Shown here: positions 45,888-54,955 of the stretch, in pieces
Layout: each line of letters opens with the position of its first letter
How positions within the stretch are numbered: position 1 is the first letter of the stretch
Notes under the pieces: model-generated
What the model was told of the DNA's origin: nothing
Seen by the model: only the letters and a program-made list of their open reading frames with translations
The model's database searches: none
Origin: Clostridia bacterium
GTDB taxonomy: Bacteria; Bacillota; Clostridia; Christensenellales; Borkfalkiaceae
NCBI GenBank assembly: GCA_017558825.1
Contig: JAFYTO010000010.1
Span: 62,001-126,000 of the forward strand
Length of the DNA stretch: 64,000 bases
Direction: 5' to 3'
Made by a program: the position numbers and the translations under genes

Positions 45888-46895
45888 ATGAAAAAACTTA
45901 TTACACTTTTAATGTCTGTAGTAATGTTGCTTGGCGTAACGGCTATGTCTGCATGCGCAAATACTATTACTATTTACACAGGCGGTACGGGCGGTACATA
46001 CTACGCTTTTACTAACGGTTTACAAGCTCAACTTGCTGATAAAACAGCTTACAAGTTCAACGTTGTTGGCGATACTGGCGGTTCTGTTGCCAACCTTAAA
46101 GCAATGAACAACGGAGACTGTAAAATGGCTATCGTTCAAAACGATACTATGGTTAACGCATACAACGGTTTAACAGCCAACTTTGAACAAACTGGCGCTA
46201 TTACAAATTTCTCTGTCATTGGCCAAGTTTATCCTGAAGTTGTTCAAATTGTTACAGATAAAGCAACTATCACTTCTCTTGCTGACCTTAAAGGCTCTCA
46301 AGTAAAAGAAAGAGTATCTATCGGTGACGTAGGCTCTGGCGTTGAAGCAAACGCTCTTGCACTTTTAACAGCATACGGCGTTGACGTTGAAAACGATATT
46401 GAAATTAGAAACCTTTCCGTTGCTAAATCTGCAGAAGCTATGAAAGATAACAACCTTGACGTATTCTTCTTTACTTCTGGCGCTCCTGCAACTTCTATCA
46501 CTGAACTTGCTGTTGCTAAAAACGTTTATATGCTTGGTTTAGACGAAGATATTATGGACGCCTTTATTGCAGCAAATCAAATTGATGGTCAATATGACGT
46601 TTACTCTAAACAACCTATTACAAACGCTCAATACAGCTTTATTCTTGCTGACGCTCCTATAAAAACTATTGGCGTAAGCGCAACTTACATTGTTGCTAAC
46701 ACTTTAAGTGAAGAAGTTGTTTACAATATTACAAAAGCAATGTGGGAAAGCAAAGGTTCTATCGGCCACGATGTTGAATCTACAATGAATACAGCATACG
46801 CTTTCGTTACTATCGGTAACGTTCCTGTTCACCCAGGTGCTGCAAGATATTACCAAGAATTAGGTATGACTGTACCAAATATTGCAGAAATTTAA
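45888..46895 (+). CDS. TRAP transporter solute-binding protein, TAXI family
   Basis: 335-residue lipoprotein: signal peptide then MSAC as lipobox (C23), so anchored outside the membrane. The mature protein starts ITIYTGGTGGTYYAF, the TAXI hallmark, and continues with GGSVANLKAMNNGDCKMAIVQND. TAXI proteins deliver substrates such as glutamate or other organic acids to a fused DctQM-type permease, which follows here. Ribosome site AAGGAG. The substrate is not determined. Confidence 0.92.
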   Translation: MKKLITLLMSVVMLLGVTAMSACANTITIYTGGTGGTYYAFTNGLQAQLADKTAYKFNVVGDTGGSVANLKAMNNGDCKMAIVQNDTMVNAYNGLTANFEQTGAITNFSVIGQVYPEVVQIVTDKATITSLADLKGSQVKERVSIGDVGSGVEANALALLTAYGVDVENDIEIRNLSVAKSAEAMKDNNLDVFFFTSGAPATSITELAVAKNVYMLGLDEDIMDAFIAANQIDGQYDVYSKQPITNAQYSFILADAPIKTIGVSATYIVANTLSEEVVYNITKAMWESKGSIGHDVESTMNTAYAFVTIGNVPVHPGAARYYQELGMTVPNIAEI

Positions 46896-46925
46896 TTTTT
46901 AGTAAACAACGTAACAAAAAACATT

Positions 46926-46951
46926 AAAGCGGGATTTTAGCATCCCGCTTT
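46926..46951 (+). promoter_or_regulatory. Intercistronic hairpin between binding protein and permease genes
   Basis: AAAGCGGGA and TCCCGCTTT form a stem without a T-run. It probably trims downstream expression or protects the upstream mRNA, giving more binding protein than permease. Confidence 0.65.
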
Positions 46952-46969
46952 GCATTATAAAGGATTATT

Positions 46970-49123
46970 ATGACAAAATTTGAAAGTAAAAACATTAACG
47001 AAGAGGCTATGTCTGCCGAAGAGTTAATGAAAAAATTTGATAAAGATAGCAAAAGCCGTAATTTAACGGGAGCTTTTAAGATTGCGTATAATGCATTACT
47101 TATAGCGTTTGCCGTTTACGTTTTAATTGTTTCACTTTTAAGCGGAAGTATGACGGAGTTTACTAAACTTCCATTGTTCTTGGGCCTTATTATGGTTCTT
47201 GGCTTTTTAAAATTCCCCGCTTGTGAAAAAGATGCAGTTAGGCAAAATTACATACCTTGGTACGATATTTTACTTGCCGTAATTTCTTTTGGTTGTTGCT
47301 TATATTACGTTATTAACCAAAATGAAATTATTTATATGGGTGGCGTTATCGAACTTGAACAAATTATAATCGGTATTCTTTGCATTCTTTGCTTATTTGA
47401 ACTTTGTAGGCGTGCAATAGGCATTCCGCTTATGGTTGTTGCTGGTTGTTTTATAATTTATGCATTAATATGGTTACTTTCAAACAACCCCGCTACTACT
47501 GTTAGAAATTTGATTTTTAACTTGTTCTACAACCTCAACTGCGGTATTTTTTCTACTCCTGTTGCAGTTTGTTCAAGCTTTATTGTTATCTTCATAATTT
47601 TTGGCTCTTTCCTTGAAAAAACGGGGATTGGCACGTTCTTTGTGGACCTTGCCAATTCTTTAGTTGGCTCTGCAGCGGGTGGACCTGCAAAAGTTGCGGT
47701 TATATCATCTGCGCTTGAGGGTATGTATTCAGGTTCATCGGTTGCTAACACTGTAGGCTCTGGCTCAATTACAATTCCAGTTATGAAAAAGACGGGGTAT
47801 CGCCCTGAATTCGCAGCAGCGGTTGAAGCGGCGGCATCTACGGGCGGTCAAATTATGCCACCTATTATGGGCGCAGCGGCGTTCTTAATGAGCCAAATTA
47901 CAGGTTTTTCATATTCAACTATCGTTGTTTGCGCAATTCTTCCTGCAATTTTATATTTTGCCGGCATATTTATAATGGTACACCTTGAAGCAAAAAAAAT
48001 GGGGCTTAAAGGTCTTCCAAAGGAAACTATACCTAACTTCTTTAAATTAATTTTAAAGAAAGGTTATCTTTTAATTCCTATAGTTGCACTCGTTGTTTGT
48101 ATGAATAGCTACACGCCTGCACTTTCTGCTTGTTTTGCTATAATGTTTGCAATGGCTATAAGCTTACTTGACGTTAACCTCATTGAAAACTTGCTTTCTA
48201 AAAATAAGCAAAAAATCAAAACTTCGCTTATCAGCCTTGGTCTTGCAATTCTTCCTATTTTAACTTACTTTGTTTTTTCAATGATACTTACAACGTCTCC
48301 AACGTCAAGAGCATTATTTATTGCTATGGCGGTTGCTACAATTTGTTCCGTATTTACAAGAAAACTTAAAATAGATTGTCCATTAGACCTTAAACTTGTT
48401 GGCGAAGGTTTCCGCGGCGGTACTAACAACTCTATTGGCGTTGTTGTAGCGTGCGCTATGGCAGGCATAATTTCCGGCGTTGTTGCTATGACTGGGCTTG
48501 GCTCAACACTTATAACTCTTATTGTTCCACTTGCGGAAAAATCAGTTATAATAGCACTCTTCTTAACAATGCTTTGCTGTATTGTTTTAGGTATGGGCGT
48601 TCCAACTACCGCTAACTACGTTATTATGGCAACGATTACCGCGCCTATTTTAACAAAAATGGGTATTGAAGTGCTTGCGGCGCATATGTTCGTATTCTAC
48701 TTCGGTATTGTTGCAGATATCACGCCTCCTGTTGCTCTCGCCGCTTATGCAGGCTCTGCAATAGCAAAATCTAATCCGCTAAAAACAGGATTTACGGCAT
48801 CTAAACTTGCAATAGGCGCATTTATTATTCCTTATATATTTGCGCTTAACCCATCAATGCTCTTTATTGATGCTGCTTGGTATGACGTTATTTTAACAGT
48901 TGTAACAGCTCTTATTGGCATGTTCGGCGTTTCGGTTGGTTTGCAAGGTTATGCGTTTGACAAGGTTATGTGGCCATTTAGAATACTTGCCGCAGTTGGT
49001 GGTTTACTCTTAATTATACCAGGACTTTTAACTGACGGTATAGGCTTGGCACTTGTTTTAGTTGCTTGCTTTGGAACGTTCTTGTGGAAATTTATAAAAT
49101 CTCGCATAATTAAAAAGAATTAA
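46970..49123 (+). CDS. TRAP transporter fused permease (TAXI type, DctQM)
   Basis: 717 residues with about 17-19 membrane segments. The N-terminal third matches the small DctQ-like part, and the remainder the large DctM part (GGPAKVAVISSALEGMYSGS, GGQIMPPIMGAAAFLM, GMGVPTTANYVIMA, TPPVALAAYAGS). It imports organic anions using a Na+ or H+ gradient, together with the TAXI binding protein. The ribosome site is AAAGGA before ATG 46970. Terminator at 49137. Confidence 0.93.
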   Translation: MTKFESKNINEEAMSAEELMKKFDKDSKSRNLTGAFKIAYNALLIAFAVYVLIVSLLSGSMTEFTKLPLFLGLIMVLGFLKFPACEKDAVRQNYIPWYDILLAVISFGCCLYYVINQNEIIYMGGVIELEQIIIGILCILCLFELCRRAIGIPLMVVAGCFIIYALIWLLSNNPATTVRNLIFNLFYNLNCGIFSTPVAVCSSFIVIFIIFGSFLEKTGIGTFFVDLANSLVGSAAGGPAKVAVISSALEGMYSGSSVANTVGSGSITIPVMKKTGYRPEFAAAVEAAASTGGQIMPPIMGAAAFLMSQITGFSYSTIVVCAILPAILYFAGIFIMVHLEAKKMGLKGLPKETIPNFFKLILKKGYLLIPIVALVVCMNSYTPALSACFAIMFAMAISLLDVNLIENLLSKNKQKIKTSLISLGLAILPILTYFVFSMILTTSPTSRALFIAMAVATICSVFTRKLKIDCPLDLKLVGEGFRGGTNNSIGVVVACAMAGIISGVVAMTGLGSTLITLIVPLAEKSVIIALFLTMLCCIVLGMGVPTTANYVIMATITAPILTKMGIEVLAAHMFVFYFGIVADITPPVALAAYAGSAIAKSNPLKTGFTASKLAIGAFIIPYIFALNPSMLFIDAAWYDVILTVVTALIGMFGVSVGLQGYAFDKVMWPFRILAAVGGLLLIIPGLLTDGIGLALVLVACFGTFLWKFIKSRIIKKN

Positions 49124-49136
49124 AATTGTTACTTGC

Positions 49137-49168
49137 TAAAACGGCTTGGAAAAATCCAAGCCGTTTTT
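49137..49168 (+). terminator. Terminator of the TAXI operon
   Basis: AAAACGGCTTGGA and TCCAAGCCGTTTTT form a long stem with T-run. Confidence 0.85.
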
Positions 49169-49209
49169 AATTATAAAAACCACAAAATAGACTAATGTAT
49201 TTTTAAGGT

Positions 49210-49292
49210 CTTTTTTTATAAAAAGTTAAAAATAAGGGCTGATTTTTTACAAATATAAAAATTTTGCGCCTCTTTTTTTATAAAAGTTAAAA
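49210..49292. repeat. Direct repeat upstream of hppA
   Basis: CTTTTTTTATAAAA(A)GTTAAAA occurs at about 49210-49231 and 49272-49292, 62 bases apart, in the 312-base gap before hppA. The rest of the gap is AT-rich (with TATATTATATATC near 49367) and holds no gene I can support. Confidence 0.6.
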
Positions 49293-49435
49293 TTTGTGTG
49301 AAAACGCAGTCTTTTAAAGGCAAAAAAGTGGGTGTTTTTGTTTTACTTTATTTAAGCCTTTATGATATATTATATATCATATTACATATATTTAATATTT
49401 TCGCTAAAACATTATTCTTTAAGGAGAATTTACAA

Positions 49436-51526
49436 ATGCAAGAAACAATATATATTTCATTAACACTTGCAGCCGCCGCGGCGGTTATTACGTTAGGTTT
49501 TGTGTTCGTTTTATTCCGCAGAATTTCACGCTTAAACCTTGGCAATAAAAAAGTGGAAGAATTACAAAAATATATTCACGATGGGGCAATTACCTTCCTT
49601 GTACGCGAATATAAGTTGATTATTCCTTTTGTTTTGCTTGTTGGCGTTCTTTTAACGGTTTTAGGTTTTATTCCTGCTTTCCAAGGCTCTGATGGCATTG
49701 GCTGGCAAGCCGCTATCTGTTTTGTTATTGGCGCTTTTTTCTCTGCAGCGGCAGGCTTTATTGGTATGTCAGTTGCTACAAAAGCTAATGCAAGAACAGC
49801 TATAAGAGCACAAAAAGAAGGTATGAGTGGCGCGCTTAAAACTGCGTTTAGCGGTGGTGCGGTGCTTGGTCTTGCTGTTGCTGGTTTTGGTCTTTTTGGC
49901 TTAGTTGCAATTTTCCTTGTTACTTACCTTATAACAAAAGATATTGCTTACCCTGTTCAAATCCTTACGGGTTATAGTTTAGGTTGCTCACTTATTGCAT
50001 TGTTTGCGCGCGTTGGCGGTGGTATTTACACAAAAGCTGCGGACGTTGGTGCTGACCTTGTTGGTAAACTTGAAGCAGGTATTCCTGAAGACGATGCTAG
50101 AAACCCAGCTACTATTGCCGATAACGTTGGCGATAACGTTGGTGACGTTGCAGGCATGGGCTCCGACCTTACGGAATCTTACATCGGCTCAATTATTTCT
50201 TGTCTTACAATGGCGTTATTTACTTTTAAGGCAAACGCTAATAGTTACAAGTTCTTACTTTTCCCTATTCTTATTTGTGCAGTTGGTGTTATAGCTTCGG
50301 TAATTTCTACAATTATCGTTCGCTCTAAAAAATGGAGCGCTCCACACTTAGCGCTTAACATAGCAACGTATATTGCAACGGGGTTAGTTGTTTTAGCATC
50401 AGTTCTCTTATCTATTTTCTTCCTTAATGAATGGAAGTTCTTAGTTTGTATAATTGCTGGTCTTGGCGCTGGTATCGTTATTGGTAGCGTTGCTGAACTT
50501 TACACGTCTGATAAATACAAGTATATTAAGCAAATTGCAAAAGAAACTCAAACAGGCCACGCCACAAACATTATTTCCGGTCTTGGCATTGGTATGAAAT
50601 CTACCTGCCTTACAACTATTTGCATCGTTTTAGTTATTGCTCTTGCTTATTTCTTTGGCGAGGGCTACGGCATTTCACTTGCCGCTGTCGGCATGCTTTG
50701 TACAGTTGGTATCACTGTTTCCGTTGACGGTTACGGCCCTATTGCAGATAACGCCGGCGGTATTGCTCAAATGGCAGGCCTTCCAGAAGAAGTTCGTGAA
50801 ATTACTGATAAGCTTGACGCTGTTGGCAACACTACCGCTGCTATTGGTAAAGGCTTCTCTATAGGCTCTGCAGCACTTACTTCACTTGCGTTTGTTTTAT
50901 CGTTTATTAAATCAACAAGTGCTGAAATTACTCTTTCTAACCCTACCGTTATTATTGGTATGCTTGTTGGCGGTATGCTTCCTTTCCTTTTTGGCGCAAT
51001 GACTATTGACTCCGTTGGTAAAGCGGCAAACAAAATGGTTGAAGAAGTTAGAGCACAATTTAAAAACGACCCTGACATTTTACAAGGCATACACGCCCCT
51101 GACTACAACCGTTGTATTGACATTTCTACAAAAGCATCACTTCACGAAATGATTGCACCAGGCTTACTTGCAATTGTTGCTCCACTTGCTGCAGGCTTAA
51201 TTTTAGGCGTTGCAGGTCTTGGCGGCTTACTCATTGGCGGCCTTGTTAGCGCAACAATGCTTGCAATATTTATGGCTAACTCTGGCGGTGCTTGGGACAA
51301 TGCTAAAAAGTACATTGAATCCGGCGTATTTGGCGGCAAAGGTAGCGACGCGCACAAAGCGGCTATTACCGGTGACACTGTTGGTGACCCACTTAAAGAT
51401 ACTGCAGGCCCTGCCATGAACATTTTAATTAAACTTATGTCAATAATAGCACTCATTTTCGTTCCTGTATTTATAAACGTTGAACCACTTTGGGACGTTA
51501 TTGTAAAATTACTTACAGGTATTTAA
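49436..51526 (+). CDS. hppA: Membrane-bound ion-pumping pyrophosphatase, K+-dependent type
   Basis: Couples pyrophosphate hydrolysis to H+ or Na+ export. The 696 residues have about 16 membrane segments and the substrate-binding sequences DVGADLVGKLEAGIPEDD, DNVGDNVGDVAGMGSD and the C-terminal GDTVGDPLKDTAGPA. GNTTAAIGKGF has Ala where K+-independent enzymes carry Lys, so K+ dependence is expected. H+ versus Na+ specificity cannot be settled by eye. The ATG at 49436 follows AAGGAG; the longer in-frame ORF from 49298 lies in promoter DNA. Likely an energy-saving device in an anaerobe. Confidence 0.96.
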   Translation: MQETIYISLTLAAAAAVITLGFVFVLFRRISRLNLGNKKVEELQKYIHDGAITFLVREYKLIIPFVLLVGVLLTVLGFIPAFQGSDGIGWQAAICFVIGAFFSAAAGFIGMSVATKANARTAIRAQKEGMSGALKTAFSGGAVLGLAVAGFGLFGLVAIFLVTYLITKDIAYPVQILTGYSLGCSLIALFARVGGGIYTKAADVGADLVGKLEAGIPEDDARNPATIADNVGDNVGDVAGMGSDLTESYIGSIISCLTMALFTFKANANSYKFLLFPILICAVGVIASVISTIIVRSKKWSAPHLALNIATYIATGLVVLASVLLSIFFLNEWKFLVCIIAGLGAGIVIGSVAELYTSDKYKYIKQIAKETQTGHATNIISGLGIGMKSTCLTTICIVLVIALAYFFGEGYGISLAAVGMLCTVGITVSVDGYGPIADNAGGIAQMAGLPEEVREITDKLDAVGNTTAAIGKGFSIGSAALTSLAFVLSFIKSTSAEITLSNPTVIIGMLVGGMLPFLFGAMTIDSVGKAANKMVEEVRAQFKNDPDILQGIHAPDYNRCIDISTKASLHEMIAPGLLAIVAPLAAGLILGVAGLGGLLIGGLVSATMLAIFMANSGGAWDNAKKYIESGVFGGKGSDAHKAAITGDTVGDPLKDTAGPAMNILIKLMSIIALIFVPVFINVEPLWDVIVKLLTGI

Positions 51527-51541
51527 AATTTTTAAATAAAC

Positions 51542-51571
51542 AAAACCCCTTGTTAATTCAAGGGGTTTTTT
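51542..51571. terminator. Terminator of hppA
   Basis: AAAACCCCTTG and CAAGGGGTTTT around TTAATT, with T-run downstream. Confidence 0.85.
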
Positions 51572-51621
51572 ATTTTAACTAATTAGTAAAGCTCGCCGTT
51601 ATATGCGTGCTTTTTTGTCTT

Positions 51622-52956
51622 TTAAAGTTTTATGGTGGCAGTGCCGTCTTCGTTATAAATAATTCTATCTCCACTGCACTCTAAACTATCTATATATGAT
51701 AAATAGTCTTGTTTAGAATTAAATAACGGCTTGTAGTTTTTAACAATTTCTTTTGCCTTTTCAGCGTTGTTAGAAAGTAAATTTATAATCATTGCAACTT
51801 GCCAAGCCGCGCTTTTAATGCACGCGCTTTCAGGGTCGGCAATGTAATAATCGTTTCCGTGAGCAACGCCTATTGCGCCCGCAGCGTAAGGGTGCATAAC
51901 TGGCATAATTGAGCTTAAGTCGCCCATATCAGTGCTACCGCCAATCATATTTGGATTTTCTTCATACTCGTCATTTGGGAATAACGCTGTAAACGTTTCT
52001 TTTGCAACTTTAAGCAAGCCTTCGTTATTTAAAAGTGGGGCGTAACCTGGCAAGTCAATAAGTTCAACGTTTGCACCTATTGAAAGAGCCGCGCCTATAA
52101 GGGCTTGGTTAACCTTTTTGTTTGTTTCGGTAATGGCTTTAAAGTTTGCACCGCGCACGTAACTTTCAAGCGCTACCGTGCTTGGTATTGCGTTAACCAT
52201 ATCGCCACCGTGAGTTATTATTGGGTGAACGCGTATTTGGTCGCCGTCTTTAAAAGTTTCGCGAATAGCGTTTACTGCATTTATGCCACAGTTTGCCGCA
52301 TATAAAGCGTTTTTGCCATACCAAGGGCTTCCGCCTGCGTGTGCCGCAACGCCTTTATAAATAATTTTTTTAACAACGCAACCAACGTTGCCTTTTGGTG
52401 CACCGAACTTGCCACCCGTTGTGTGAACGATAAACGCCAAATCAACACCGTCAAAAAATCCGCGGTAAAGGTATTCACACTTTCCGCCAATGTATTTTAT
52501 TTTGCCTTGCTTTTTAAGTTCACTGCGGTATTCAATTTCTAAAAGTTCTTCTGCGGGAACAAGGCAAATTCTAATAGCGCCCGAAAGCCCGTCTATAATA
52601 CCTTGCTCTTTAAGTGCCGCCGCCACGCCTACAATACTTGCGCATTGTGCGTTATGCCCGCAAGAGTGCACTGCACCCGTAGTTTTGTCCGCATCCTTGT
52701 GGGTTGGGCAAATAATAGAATCTAACTCCGCAAAAACAAGAAGTTCAGGGCCAGGCCTGCCCGTATCTATTCTTGTGTAAAAGCCCGTAATATCATTGCT
52801 TTTAATAATTTCATAGCCCAATTTTTTAAACTGCTCTTCCATATATGCAGAAGTTTTAAATTCCTTGTAGCCCGTTTCAGGGTTGTTCCAAACAAACTTT
52901 TCCGTATCTAAAATCAACTGCCTATGCTTGTTTACCGCATCTATAATTTTTTGCAT
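51622..52956 (-). CDS. M20 family amidohydrolase (AbgB-like)
   Basis: 444 residues of the M20D/ACY1L2 group, which cleave N-acyl or aminobenzoyl-amino acid amides with a di-metal centre. Metal-binding features: ELDSI, HSCGHNAQCA, PAEELLE, IVHTTGG and GSTDMGDLS near the end. A dimerisation lid domain lies at about 195-310. The gene stands alone, convergent with hppA. The ATG at 52956 follows AAAAGGAG. The physiological substrate is unknown. Confidence 0.88.
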   Translation of the reverse strand: MQKIIDAVNKHRQLILDTEKFVWNNPETGYKEFKTSAYMEEQFKKLGYEIIKSNDITGFYTRIDTGRPGPELLVFAELDSIICPTHKDADKTTGAVHSCGHNAQCASIVGVAAALKEQGIIDGLSGAIRICLVPAEELLEIEYRSELKKQGKIKYIGGKCEYLYRGFFDGVDLAFIVHTTGGKFGAPKGNVGCVVKKIIYKGVAAHAGGSPWYGKNALYAANCGINAVNAIRETFKDGDQIRVHPIITHGGDMVNAIPSTVALESYVRGANFKAITETNKKVNQALIGAALSIGANVELIDLPGYAPLLNNEGLLKVAKETFTALFPNDEYEENPNMIGGSTDMGDLSSIMPVMHPYAAGAIGVAHGNDYYIADPESACIKSAAWQVAMIINLLSNNAEKAKEIVKNYKPLFNSKQDYLSYIDSLECSGDRIIYNEDGTATIKL

Positions 52957-53071
52957 AATAACTCCTTTTGTTATTAATGTTTTTGCATTTTATTTAAGCA
53001 CTTATATTTTACACCACTTTGTAAAAATTTGCAAACTTTAATTTTAGGGTTTTTAGAATAAATGTTTACAC

Positions 53072-53100
53072 AAAAAAACACCCATCGTTTGATGAGTGTT
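53072..53100 (-). terminator. Terminator downstream of the HEPN-like gene
   Basis: AACACTCATC and GATGGGTGTT pair with one G-T, followed on the minus strand by TTTTTTTG. It lies 125 bases after the stop codon; the DNA between holds no gene I trust. Confidence 0.75.
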
Positions 53101-53225
53101 TTCTTTTTGGTGAGCCAATAGATGCGTAAAACGAACAGTTTATATATATGTGCGTATTTGTCATTCAATAGATTCTTCATGTTGGTTATCCGACGAATAC
53201 CTTGCATATATAACCGCTTTCATTT

Positions 53226-54254
53226 TTATTTCTTCTTTTTAATTGGTTCTAATTCCAATAAGAAATCTGTAAATATTATTGCATTTAATGCTGTTTTCTT
53301 TGACGGATATTTATTATGCCAAGAATGACAAATACTGTTTCTTCCCGGAACGTCATCTTTAACTTCTTCAACACTATAACAAGCATAAAAGACATATTCT
53401 TCAAAATAATACTGAACAAAATTGTTGCAATCATTTTCAGTAATAAGTGCTTGAAATTCTTTTTTTGTTTCTTTGTCGTATTTTGCTTCTTGCTTGCCTT
53501 TTGCTTTTTCCTGTATAATGCCTTGCCACAAAGGTGCTAAAGCACTGATAGTTAAGGCATATTGTTTTCGTTTATATGCTTGTATTGCTTCATATAAAAT
53601 TCGTTTTAAATGAGAAGGAATATTGTGTGTTTTCCAATACTTTTTCAACTCATTTAGATTTTTTTCATTATAGTAAGTAAAGAAAACTTTATTTAACTTA
53701 TTTACACGGCTTTTAGTATCTGACTTTGTTGTGTCTATAACGTTCATTATATTTGCAAAAAAGCCTGCATTTACCATAGTAATATGTACCGGAAACCACT
53801 TTGCTTTAGTGAGTTCTTGTAAATAAATATCGTCTAACTCTTTACGATACTTAGAAAAATCAAAGCCCTGTATAAGACTTTGTATATTCCATAAAGGGCT
53901 ATAGTTTATTTTGCCAAAAACGCCAAGCATTGACTGAACTGCATTGCTTAACGCCGTTAAATTTGAAGTATAATTCAATGCTAATTTTGTCAAGATTGAA
54001 CTCATCGCAGACAACATAGTTGTTTCTTTAAGAACACGTTCAACTAAAGGGCTAGTATATGCTGAAATCATAGACGTTTGTTTTAAAATAGCATCTACAA
54101 CCGGACTAGTTAAAGCAGCGTTAGCTTTTACAACACTATCTATATTCATTTGGGCTAGTTGAACTGCCGATAAAATAGATGGTGATAAAGACCCAACTTT
54201 ATATCCCGAAGCCTTTTCAGATTTTTCAGTTGTTAATTCCTTCTTTTCTTCCAT
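53226..54254 (-). CDS. HEPN-type protein coupled to an ATPase remnant
   Basis: 342 residues. The N-terminal half contains degenerate helical repeats (SPVVDAILKQTSMISA, SPLVERVLKETTMLSA). The C-terminal part is helical and carries R305-N-S-I-C-H310 in PGRNSICHSWHNKY, which fits the Rx4-6H motif of HEPN ribonuclease domains of toxins and abortive-infection proteins. Its ATG overlaps the stop of the ATPase remnant (TAATG), so both were once a two-gene unit. Function as defence or toxin is inference; the family is not recognised with certainty. Confidence 0.6.
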   Translation of the reverse strand: MEEKKELTTEKSEKASGYKVGSLSPSILSAVQLAQMNIDSVVKANAALTSPVVDAILKQTSMISAYTSPLVERVLKETTMLSAMSSILTKLALNYTSNLTALSNAVQSMLGVFGKINYSPLWNIQSLIQGFDFSKYRKELDDIYLQELTKAKWFPVHITMVNAGFFANIMNVIDTTKSDTKSRVNKLNKVFFTYYNEKNLNELKKYWKTHNIPSHLKRILYEAIQAYKRKQYALTISALAPLWQGIIQEKAKGKQEAKYDKETKKEFQALITENDCNNFVQYYFEEYVFYACYSVEEVKDDVPGRNSICHSWHNKYPSKKTALNAIIFTDFLLELEPIKKKK

Positions 54255-54623
54255 TAATTCTCCAAACTGTTTTCTTCTAATAAAAAATCAAATAAGTTTA
54301 ATATTAAAACGCCGTCTTCGTTGTAGTGAGTCTTGATAGCATCTTTTACAACGATAACCTTCTTAAACGAGTCGTTTATGCGAGTAAGCGAGTTTTGTTC
54401 TTGTAGCATTTTCTCTCTATCGGGGATAGAGAATGCCGACTGAATATAATAGCGTTTGTCCGCCTTATTGCATACAAAGTCAACTTCTGCTTGAACTCTA
54501 ACCGACTTGCCGTCAACTGCTTTGCTATATTCCACAACGTCGAATACCCGTTATAACTTTTACTAAGCCGTTATGCTGTCTATCTATCAATTTTCTTAAA
54601 TAACCATCTCTTTTAATTTCCAT
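54254..54623 (-). pseudogene. AAA_14/DUF4143-type ATPase, central part deleted
   Basis: The ATG at 54623 starts MEIKRDGYLRKLIDRQHNGL and reaches ITGIRRCG, the beginning of the Walker A loop, after which a stop appears. In a second frame, from about 54541 to 54254, follows the family's C-terminal end (VDFVCNKADKRYYIQSAF...DSFKKVIVV...LLEEN). About 300 residues between the two ends are missing. The joint lies in GACGTTGTGGAA, which could encode either flank (RRCGK or DVVE), so recombination between short identical sequences is likely. A strong promoter and ribosome site remain upstream. Confidence 0.8.
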
Positions 54624-54655
54624 AACGCACCTTATTAGATTTTTTTGCTTTTACA

Positions 54656-54759
54656 TGCAAAAATTTTCAATAAGATTGTAACTTACTGCTTGTTTTATGT
54701 CAATACTATATGACATTCAAATTAGAAAAAGATTATTGAAACTGCAAAAATTTTCAATA
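54656..54759 (-). promoter_or_regulatory. Promoter of the ATPase remnant flanked by a repeated element
   Basis: On the minus strand, TTGACA (54703-54698), 17-base spacer and TACAAT (54680-54675). The 17-base element TATTGAAAATTTTTGCA occurs just after the -10 (54672-54656) and again upstream (54759-54743). The inverted pair ATGTCA/TGACAT overlaps the -35 (about 54697-54717). This looks like an operator set. Confidence 0.65.
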
Positions 54760-54845
54760 GAAGAGCTTGTTTACTATATTGCATCATAAAAAATATGACA
54801 TATACAGACATATTTACAGAAATGTAAGCGCAATTTCATAACGAG

Positions 54846-54874
54846 TTGTAATTATATTGGATTTTTGTTATAAT
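54846..54874 (+). promoter_or_regulatory. Promoter of the AraC/GyrI gene
   Basis: TTGTAA (54846-54851), 17-base spacer, TATAAT (54869-54874). Confidence 0.75.
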
Positions 54875-54955
54875 ACTATGCACAAACTCAAATCGCATAA
54901 AAAGTCAAGAATTTTATACTGATTCTAAGTATAATAAAATCGCGGAGGTTAAGAA

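Noticed and set aside
46926..46951. Hairpin as an operon-ending terminator
   Set aside because: There is no T-run after the stem, and the permease gene has no promoter of its own that I can see.
49298..49435. N-terminal extension of hppA
   Set aside because: AT-rich promoter DNA; the AAGGAG site and family start support 49436.
52974..53207. 77-codon minus-strand open frame
   Set aside because: It runs through a clear terminator hairpin at 53072-53100, has no ribosome site and an odd composition; I treat it as chance.
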